A stretch of 64,000 nucleotides of DNA from the NCBI RefSeq assembly GCF_014203795.1, contig NZ_JACHJU010000003.1, positions 806,001-870,000 on the forward strand, written 5' to 3'. Positions 58,361-64,000 of this stretch are shown here, piece by piece; within the stretch, counting starts at the first letter, position 1; each line of letters opens with the position of its first letter. Position numbers and translations under genes: made by a program. Under the pieces are notes generated by a model. The model saw nothing but the letters and a program-made list of their open reading frames with translations. It did no database searches and was not told where the DNA came from. The DNA comes from Streptosporangium album. GTDB lineage: Bacteria; Actinomycetota; Actinomycetes; Streptosporangiales; Streptosporangiaceae.

Positions 58361-58815
58361 CCTCGCGCGAACCCCGGGAGGGGGCCGGGACGGTAGACCC
58401 TCTCGGGGCCGGTCTGGGCGGCGGGGATCTCGTCGTCGGGGGCGTAGAGACGGATCTGGAGGCCGTCGGGGTCGGGGAAGCCCATGGCATGACCGGCGGA
58501 GGCCCTGATGACCGGGCTGTGCGGGATACCGAGGGCGTCGAGGTGGGCGGTCCAGGCGTCGAGGCCCTCCCGGGTGGTCTGGAGGGCGAAGGGGTCGGCG
58601 CCGGAGAGAGCCGTGGCGAGGACGGGGTCCTCGCGGAGGGCGAGCTGGACGTCTGTGCCGGGAAGGTCGAAGGCCATCCCTCTGACCACGCCGTCGCCGT
58701 CCTCGAACCTGGTGCGCAGCCGGAGACGGAAGACCTGCTCGTACCAGGCGTGGCTCCTGGCCAGGTCCTTCACCCAGATCTTGACATGGTGCACACCGCT
58801 CACCGCGGCATCCAT
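58357..58815 (-). CDS. VOC superfamily (glyoxalase/dioxygenase-fold) protein
   Basis: About 152 residues. The ATG at 58815 has AAGGAG six bases upstream; the GTG at 58830 is less likely. VSGVHHVKIWVKDLARSHAW opens the first beta-alpha-beta-beta-beta module and HAMGFPDPDGLQIRLY closes the second, with the metal-ligand His and Glu-like positions partly kept (the last is Gln-Ile, not Glu). Function unknown. The stop overlaps the convergent TenA gene. Confidence 0.85.
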   Translation of the reverse strand: MDAAVSGVHHVKIWVKDLARSHAWYEQVFRLRLRTRFEDGDGVVRGMAFDLPGTDVQLALREDPVLATALSGADPFALQTTREGLDAWTAHLDALGIPHSPVIRASAGHAMGFPDPDGLQIRLYAPDDEIPAAQTGPERVYRPGPLPGFARG

Positions 58816-58826
58816 GACGGTCTCCT

Positions 58827-59402
58827 TCACGATTTCACCGTCGTGGTGACGGTCCTGACGAAGCGGTAGTTGCAGAACTTCTCGCGGGACTTCTCCCGGT
58901 CGAGGTGCCGGGCGGACTCCTCCTTGTTCAGCCCGTCGAAGCTGTCGAAGCCGAGCTTGGCCACGGCGGCTCCCGTCGCCTTACGGGGGAGGCGGGCGGT
59001 GAGCACGATCCTGCCCTGGTGCGGGAGCCGGTCACGGGTGTCACACCAAACGCCGTCGGCGTGCTTGCCGCAGGTGAAGGTGGCCAGCCGCTTTCCGTCC
59101 TCGCCGAGGAGCACGGCCCCGGTCGGACCCTTGGCCCCTTGGGGGAACCTGCCGCCCACCCAGAAGGAACCCCAGTAGGGGGCGAAGGAGGGCGTCCAGG
59201 TCATGGAGTAGTCCAGGACGTAGGTGACGCGCCCGCCCGGGGAGGCGTGGGGGGTGCCCTTGGCCACCACGTCGATGGCGATCAGGGCGTCACGCCCGCA
59301 CTTCCTGACGGTGTTGAGGCAGGTGGCCTCGGCGGGACCGATCGGGGACAGGGCGGCTGCGATGAGGGCCAGGCCTACGGAGATACCGAGAGCACGGCGC
59401 AT
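58827..59402 (-). CDS. Secreted protein of unknown function
   Basis: About 191 residues from the ATG at 59402, with AGGAGG upstream. The signal peptide MRRALGISVGLALIAAALSP is cleaved near AEA. The mature protein has paired Cys residues (CLNTVRKCGRD, TFTCGKHADGVWCDTRD, KFCNYRF), suggesting disulfides, and a predicted beta-rich part (GGRVTYVLDYSMTWTPSFAP) like DUF11-type or immunoglobulin-like folds. I do not recognise a family. Confidence 0.75.
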   Translation of the reverse strand: MRRALGISVGLALIAAALSPIGPAEATCLNTVRKCGRDALIAIDVVAKGTPHASPGGRVTYVLDYSMTWTPSFAPYWGSFWVGGRFPQGAKGPTGAVLLGEDGKRLATFTCGKHADGVWCDTRDRLPHQGRIVLTARLPRKATGAAVAKLGFDSFDGLNKEESARHLDREKSREKFCNYRFVRTVTTTVKS

Positions 59403-59885
59403 GAGACCTCCTGGGTTTCCTGCCGGAGTGAACGCTACCTCTGCCGCGACGCCGCCGCCCCGGAAGTTTCGCAATTCCGGCATTGATCTCAACGTCCCGG
59501 CTGCCGGAACGGTTCACGGAGGCTCGGGCAGGGGTCTCACCGGGGTGAGCGCGGGTGTTCGGCAGGCGGACGGGGGTTCCGCCGGGACGGCTCGGCAGGT
59601 GTTCCGCGGAGAGGTTTCACCGGCATTCCCCAAGAATTCCATGGGAATTGCGTGGGAATTGCGTGGAAGAAAGCTCCCGGGCGAGCGGAAAGGAGGGGGT
59701 CCGCCGCTCGCCCGGGAGGCGGTCAGATTACCCCGCCCACCTGCCGGACCGCTCCTGGCGGGGCGGCCGGCGGACGAGGGCGTTGTCCGGGCCCCGGCTG
59801 ACGTGGGAAGACCCGGCGGCGCCGTCGCCGCCAGGCTGCCTGCCCCCCTTTACCGGACGCCGGAGGCGGCTCCGGAGGAGGGCGC
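59403..59885. other. Intergenic region without a recognised gene
   Basis: About 480 bases. Bases 59620-59690 are AT-richer and contain a perfect tandem repeat TGGGAATTGCG (59642-59652 and 59653-59663) after AAGAATTCCATGGGAATT. A long plus-strand frame runs through this region into the DUF3618 gene but has shadow-type composition and is rejected. Promoter for the secreted protein is expected near 59420-59470. Confidence 0.4.
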
Positions 59886-60566
59886 CTACTTCTTCCTGCC
59901 GCGCCGCATCATCCGGAAGACGACGAGGGCGAGCGCGGCGACTGCCGCGACTGCCGCGAAGACCGCCACCGGACGCTTGCCCGCCTCGGTCCTGACCTTC
60001 TCCGCCGCGTCCTTGATGTCGACGGGGGTGACCTCCTTGACCCGGCCCACAACCTCCGGGGCGGCCGCCTTCACCCGTTCCACCATCTCGGTGGCGGTGC
60101 CGGCCGTGGCCGCCCCCGCCCGGCGGATGCCCTCGCCCACCTGGGTGGCCGTCTCCTGGACGCGGCCCTTCACGTCGGTCTTGTGCACCAGAGCCTCCAC
60201 GGTGTCGCCTAGTTCGCGACGGTCGTTCTCGATGTCCCGCCGCACGGATTCCCTGCTCGCCTTCTTGGTGTCCGTCGTGCCGCCGTCCTGCCCGCCGGTG
60301 CCGGCGCGGGCGCCACCGGCGGCGCCCGCGACGACCTCGCCGGCGTCGGTCCTGTCCACCTGCCGGGGTGTCCCGTCGCGGTCGGACGGCGGGACGCCGA
60401 GGTCGGCGGTGGGAGTGCCGCCGGCCACGTCCGGCGCGTTGGGCGGGATGTTCAGCGATTCGCGCTCGTCCGGCGCCACGGGCTCACCGACCTCTTTCCT
60501 GCGCGAGCCGGTGGTCCCGGCGGCCCCGCTCTCGAGGTCGGGCGCGCCCGGATCGCTCTCAGTCAT
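59886..60566 (-). CDS. DUF3618 domain membrane protein
   Basis: 226 residues. The first 105 are acidic, Gly/Pro-rich and disordered. DUF3618 follows: SRESVRRDIENDRRELGDTV, EALVHKTDVKGRVQE; then Ala/Val-rich helices and a single C-terminal membrane helix (PVAVFAAVAAVAALALVVF) with a basic RRGRKK tail. Such proteins are encoded with DUF1469 proteins, as here; their function is unknown, possibly at the cell envelope. Confidence 0.85.
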   Translation of the reverse strand: MTESDPGAPDLESGAAGTTGSRRKEVGEPVAPDERESLNIPPNAPDVAGGTPTADLGVPPSDRDGTPRQVDRTDAGEVVAGAAGGARAGTGGQDGGTTDTKKASRESVRRDIENDRRELGDTVEALVHKTDVKGRVQETATQVGEGIRRAGAATAGTATEMVERVKAAAPEVVGRVKEVTPVDIKDAAEKVRTEAGKRPVAVFAAVAAVAALALVVFRMMRRGRKK

Positions 60567-60615
60567 CTAACCCCTCCATCGTGGAGCCCCCCGGGACTGG
60601 GCCCTGGGGAGGAAG

Positions 60616-61017
60616 TCAACGGTGTGCCCTCTCCTTGACCGCGTCGATGTCGTGCCTGATGCTCTCGATGGTCCGCGCGGGAGCCGGTGGGGCGGCCTCG
60701 GCCACCTGATGCTTGCCCAGGAACCCGAGAACGGCTGCCACGATCAGGAGGACGACGCCCACGATCGCCGCCGCGACCCAGGCCGGCATCGCCGGGGCGA
60801 GAAGCAGGATCACGGCTGCCACCAGCGCGCCGCCCCCGTACAGGGCGACGACGCCCGCACCGCCGAACAGTCCCGCCCCCTTCCCCGCGTGCCTCCCCTT
60901 CTCGGCGAGCTCCATCCTGGCCAGGCGGAGCTCGTCCCTGACGAGGCGTGAGACCTCCTCCGACATCTGCCTGATCAGTACGGCCGTGGACAGACCGTCC
61001 TTGGGATTACCGGTCAT
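60616..61017 (-). CDS. DUF1469 / phage-holin-superfamily membrane protein
   Basis: 133 residues. An amphipathic start (LSTAVLIRQMSEEVSRLVRD, ELRLARMELAEK) is followed by two membrane helices (GAGVVALYGGGALVAAVILL and WVAAAIVGVVLLIVAAVLGF) and a short tail (ESIRHDIDAVKERAHR) that echoes the DUF3618 helix. It is upstream of the DUF3618 gene by 49 bases and probably co-transcribed. Despite the name it is not evidence of a prophage. Confidence 0.88.
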   Translation of the reverse strand: MTGNPKDGLSTAVLIRQMSEEVSRLVRDELRLARMELAEKGRHAGKGAGLFGGAGVVALYGGGALVAAVILLLAPAMPAWVAAAIVGVVLLIVAAVLGFLGKHQVAEAAPPAPARTIESIRHDIDAVKERAHR

Positions 61018-61523
61018 GGCGTGCCTCCTCCCTACAGGTCCCTACACGAGAAGGCGTCTACCCTCACTGGCCAGGGCAAACCTCCGCGCGAGGCAACGGT
61101 CGGGGGCGGCGGCACGCTCTCGCCCACGTCCTTCGGGCGCTGCGCCGCGGGGGTCGGCGATCCCTCTCGAAAAGGCCGGAGGCACGGGGTGCCGCCGTGG
61201 CACACGGCACGGCAAACCACTCCCCAATTCTCTCCCCCGGCGCCGGGGCCGGGCCGCACCTCGGTCTCCTCCAGCGCGGCGCGGCCGCCGCACACCGGGC
61301 AGAGGCCGTCGCGGTCGATCCGCGTGCCGCACGCCGCCGCGGGCACACTCCCCTCCTGGGCCTCGCCGGCCAGGCCTCCTGGACCCGGATCGCGCTCGGC
61401 CTGGCCGTCGCCGGGACCGACGGCGCCCTGCTGGTCTGCGCCGCGGTGGCGGCCGCCGCGGGCGGCGGAGTCCTGCTCCTCACCCGCCCCTCCTGACCCC
61501 TGCCCCTCAGCGCGGCGCGGGGG
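61018..61523. other. Intergenic region with a possible gene fragment
   Basis: About 500 bases. On the plus strand 61350-61496 has near-total third-position G/C and encodes a hydrophobic stretch (LGLAVAGTDGALLVCAAVAA and GGGVLLLTRPS) resembling the last helices of a transporter. Upstream of it no coherent frame exists. It may be the remnant of a deleted membrane protein. A minus-strand frame at 61032-61346 with CGTRI and CPVCGG was considered but is not convincing. Confidence 0.35.
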
Positions 61524-63479
61524 TCATCTGTCCTGCCGGAAGACGGTCACCAGCACCCGCAGCGCCAGGATCGCGCTGATCACCAGGAGGTTGTAGCCGA
61601 TGAGCTGGTGCAGGCTCACCCCGGGGGTGAGCTGGAGGCCGTTGTCGGTGCCGAGCAGCAGCACGGCCATGATGCCCGTGGTGGCCGCCAGCACGGTGAT
61701 CAGCACCTGGTGGAGCAGCCCGGTGATGTGCCGCCGGTCGCGCTCGTCGGCGAACAGGCGCACGTTCAGGCTGAAGCGGCCGTGCTCGGCGGCGCCGGCG
61801 ATCCGCTCGATCCGGCGGGGCAGGCGGCGCAGCATGGGCAGCAGGCTGAGCGCCTCCTGCTCGACCGCCTGCCGCAGGCGGATGGGAGTGCTCTCCTCCT
61901 GGAGGTGACGGGCCGAGAACGCCCGCGCCTCGGCCATGATGTCGAACCCGGGAGCCAGCCGGGCGAGCGTGCCCTCGACGGTGGCCAGTGCCCGGAACAC
62001 CGCGGCCACCTCGGGCGGGACGGAGAGGCCGTGGGCGGAGACGATCCGGAACAGCCGGCCGAACATCTGCATGTCCGGGGCGACCCCGGTGACCACGTGC
62101 CTGGCCATGAACCGGCCGAGCTCGCGCTCCAGCTCGTTCTCGTCGATCTCGTCGGGCCGTGACACGACCTCCAGCAGCGCGTCGCTCACCCCGAGCGGGC
62201 CCCCCCGGTCCATCGCACCCAGCAGGCGCTGCAGAGCGGCGCGCAGCGCGCCGTCGAGCCGCCCCACCGAGCCGAAGTCGAGCAGCGCCAGCCGCCCGTC
62301 GGCCAGCAGCATGATGTTGCCCGGGTGCGGGTCGGCGTGGAACACGCCGTGCAGCATGATCTGGCGGAGCAGCGTGTCGAGCAGGGTCCTGGCGAGCTCC
62401 CGCCGGTCCCGCCCTTCCGGTACGGCGGAGCCGAGCGCGGCCCCCTCCAGGCGCTCCATGACGAGCACCCGCCGCCCGGAAAGCTCCGGGTACGGCACCG
62501 GCACGTGGACCGGCTCCCCCGCTGAGGCCGCTGCCACGGCGGCCATGTTGGCGGTCTCGATCCGGAAGTCGAGCTCCTCGCGCAGTGCCTCGGCGAACCC
62601 CCTGGACAGATCTCCGACACCGAACGCGCGGCCCCACCGGGTGCGCCGCTCCAGCGTCCGGGCGAGGCGGGCGACGATGTCGAGGTCCTGCTCGACCACG
62701 GCGGCGATCCCCGGGCGCTGGACCTTGACCACCACCTCCTCGCCCGTCTTCAGCCGGGCGCGGTAGACCTGCGCGATCGAGGCCGCGGCGAGCGGCTCCC
62801 GCTCGAAGTCCGCGAACGTCTCCGCCACCGGCCCGCCGAGCTCGGCCACCAGCACCGGCTCGATCTCCGCCCACGGCGCCGAGGCCACCCTGTCCTGCAG
62901 CAGCCGCAGCTCCTCGACGAACTCCACCGGCAGCAGGTCGCCCCGGGTGGACAGGATCTGCCCGAGTTTCACGAACGTGACCCCGGCGTCGTCGAGCGCC
63001 TCGCGCAGCGACCTGGCCAGCCGGACCCTGCTGGAGGGCGCGCCCAGATCGGGGGCGCGGCCGCGCAGGTAGGGGCCGAGGCCGTGCCGTACGAGGATAC
63101 GGGTGATCTGCAGATAGCGGCGGGAGCGGACCATGCGGCCTCGCAGCCCCCTGACCAGCTCCACCGGCCCCGGCAGCGATCCCGGCGGCACCAGCGCCTC
63201 GGCGATCACCAGGAACACCATCCCGGCGAGCAGCGAGCAGACCGCGGCGAGGATGAGGAACCACAGCGGCGTGATGCCGGGGTCGTCCGGGTCCACCATG
63301 CCGATGAACGACCTCATGAGCGGTCCGGCGATCCCGAGGACGAGCGCTGCGGCCAGCAGCGTGCGGATGGTCCCGAAGCGCAGGTCGAGCAGCCGTCGCG
63401 CGATCAGCGTGAATCCGGCCACCGCCACCGCGATGGTGATCACCAGGATCCCGGTCATCAGAAGGTCCACTCGCATCAC
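61524..63479 (-). CDS. UbiB/ABC1/AarF-family atypical kinase
   Basis: 651 residues. Three N-terminal hydrophobic segments precede the kinase-like core: KxGQ motif in TFVKLGQILSTRGDLLP, Ala-rich loop in AAASIAQVYRA, nucleotide Lys in VVVKVQRPG, HADPHPGNIML and LLDFGSVGRL. Two C-terminal membrane helices follow (LITVLAATTGIMAVLLLG; LLVISAILALRVLVTVF). UbiB-type ATPases support quinone or lipid metabolism; actinobacteria lack ubiquinone, so menaquinone or lipid transport is more likely. Monocistronic. Confidence 0.92.
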   Translation of the reverse strand: MMRVDLLMTGILVITIAVAVAGFTLIARRLLDLRFGTIRTLLAAALVLGIAGPLMRSFIGMVDPDDPGITPLWFLILAAVCSLLAGMVFLVIAEALVPPGSLPGPVELVRGLRGRMVRSRRYLQITRILVRHGLGPYLRGRAPDLGAPSSRVRLARSLREALDDAGVTFVKLGQILSTRGDLLPVEFVEELRLLQDRVASAPWAEIEPVLVAELGGPVAETFADFEREPLAAASIAQVYRARLKTGEEVVVKVQRPGIAAVVEQDLDIVARLARTLERRTRWGRAFGVGDLSRGFAEALREELDFRIETANMAAVAAASAGEPVHVPVPYPELSGRRVLVMERLEGAALGSAVPEGRDRRELARTLLDTLLRQIMLHGVFHADPHPGNIMLLADGRLALLDFGSVGRLDGALRAALQRLLGAMDRGGPLGVSDALLEVVSRPDEIDENELERELGRFMARHVVTGVAPDMQMFGRLFRIVSAHGLSVPPEVAAVFRALATVEGTLARLAPGFDIMAEARAFSARHLQEESTPIRLRQAVEQEALSLLPMLRRLPRRIERIAGAAEHGRFSLNVRLFADERDRRHITGLLHQVLITVLAATTGIMAVLLLGTDNGLQLTPGVSLHQLIGYNLLVISAILALRVLVTVFRQDR

Positions 63480-63518
63480 ACCTGTTCCGCCGGCAAAAGT
63501 GCTGGCGGACAGACTAGG

Positions 63519-64000
63519 TCATCCGTGCGAAAGCGTGTGGAGATGAACTTCCACCGTCTCGTCTCCCTCATCCCACGACGGCTCGGTGAGCAGCCTGGTC
63601 AGCGCGAACCCGCCCTTCTGCGCGACCCGGCAGGAGGCGGGGTTCTCCGCCGCGTGCCGAAGATCCAGCCGGGACAGGTCGAGGCAGGCGAACGCCCACC
63701 GTGCGACCGCGCCCACCGCGTGGCCGGCCACGCCCCGGCCGCGCGCCCCGGCCAGGATCCAGTAGCCGACCTCCCCTGCCCCGTCACCGGGGGTCCTGAG
63801 CCTGATGTGCCCCAGCACCTCGCCGGTCGTCGCGTCCGTGATCGCGAACGAGGCCGACGAGCCGTCCGCCCATCCCGCGGTCCGGTCGGCGATCCACGTC
63901 CTCGCGTCGGGCTCCTCCGGGGTGCGGGTCGCCCACCGGCGGATCTCCGGGTCACGTAGCGCCTCCGCCACCACCTCGGCGTCGGCCGGGCGCCACGGCC
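63519..64000 (-). CDS. GNAT family N-acetyltransferase (N-terminus beyond window end)
   Basis: The frame runs to the window edge with PWRPADAEVVAEALRDPEIR, the usual opening of RimJ/RimL-type acetyltransferases, so the start lies outside. The acetyl-CoA motif is WILAGARGRGVAGHAVG and the C-terminal part has ENPASCRVAQKGGF, matching the ENxxSxxxxxKxGF pattern. It may acetylate a protein N-terminus or small molecule. The short gap to the UbiB gene (63480-63518) is too small for much regulation. Confidence 0.88.
   Translation of the reverse strand, partial: PWRPADAEVVAEALRDPEIRRWATRTPEEPDARTWIADRTAGWADGSSASFAITDATTGEVLGHIRLRTPGDGAGEVGYWILAGARGRGVAGHAVGAVARWAFACLDLSRLDLRHAAENPASCRVAQKGGFALTRLLTEPSWDEGDETVEVHLHTLSHG

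Noticed and set aside
59224..60570. 448-codon plus-strand frame over the DUF3618 gene and the gap before it
   Set aside because: Ser/Ala/Pro-rich shadow; the DUF3618 reading on the other strand has a recognisable domain, membrane helix and operon partner.
60616..61017. Possible prophage because of a phage-holin-superfamily protein
   Set aside because: DUF1469 proteins are common chromosomal membrane proteins in actinobacteria, and no other phage gene is nearby.
61032..61346. Small zinc-ribbon protein on the minus strand (CGTRI, CPVCGG)
   Set aside because: Codon bias is poor after the first 25 codons and no ribosome site precedes it; coincidence is likelier.

Overview
The window is very GC-rich with strong third-position G/C bias, frequent GTG starts and several apparently leaderless genes. 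It carries actinobacterial families: a WS/DGAT acyltransferase, a mycothiol-type DinB-fold enzyme, DUF3618 and DUF1469 membrane proteins, and an ABC sugar porter with no ATPase of its own. I read it as the chromosome of a filamentous actinomycete, plausibly Streptosporangiaceae; the family-level guess is inference. No tRNA, rRNA, CRISPR array or prophage was seen.

Region 1 (1-16.8 kb) is ordinary: asparaginase tail, CutC, erythromycin-esterase-like protein, DHA2 exporter, a TerC protein behind a structured leader, PolX, sulfite oxidase, WS/DGAT with a convergent TetR gene, aldo/keto reductase, a DUF485-ActP-like symporter pair with a CRP-like site, an HD hydrolase and a NarL-type two-component pair.

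Region 2 (16.8-25.5 kb) is a scar zone. It holds a collapsed histidine-kinase/LuxR gene, a tnpB remnant with its right end, and small intact genes (YchJ-like, DinB-fold, AraC). A soluble transhydrogenase gene (sthA) has been split by a 4.2-kb insert flanked by CCG. That insert carries a WD40 lipoprotein, an IS5-like element and a tnpB tail. The middle of sthA is now fused in frame to a serine hydrolase that lacks its catalytic N-terminus.

Region 3 (25.5-31.1 kb) encodes a second symporter plus small membrane partner, a LytTR regulator, an MFS exporter and a LytS-type kinase.

Region 4 (31.2-52.3 kb) is the most interesting part. It has four paralogous secreted beta-propeller proteins, four amidohydrolase-fold proteins (two with metal ligands, two without), two DegT/StrS aminotransferases, two DapA-type lyases, a sugar ABC porter, an NAD-dependent epimerase-like protein and an unusual regulator. 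Every transcription unit has one copy of a 20-bp palindrome, consensus ATTWCGGTCNNGACCGWAAT, so the block looks like a single self-contained regulon for uptake and breakdown or remodelling of an unknown compound. A Gfo/Idh/MocA gene at its edge may belong to it.

Region 5 (53.3-64 kb) returns to housekeeping and catabolic genes: HIT, CitE-like lyase, acyl-CoA dehydrogenase and MaoC hydratase in one operon; a TetR gene divergent from a truncated NmrA-like gene; TenA, VOC, a secreted protein, DUF3618, DUF1469, a UbiB/ABC1 kinase, and a GNAT acetyltransferase running off the end.
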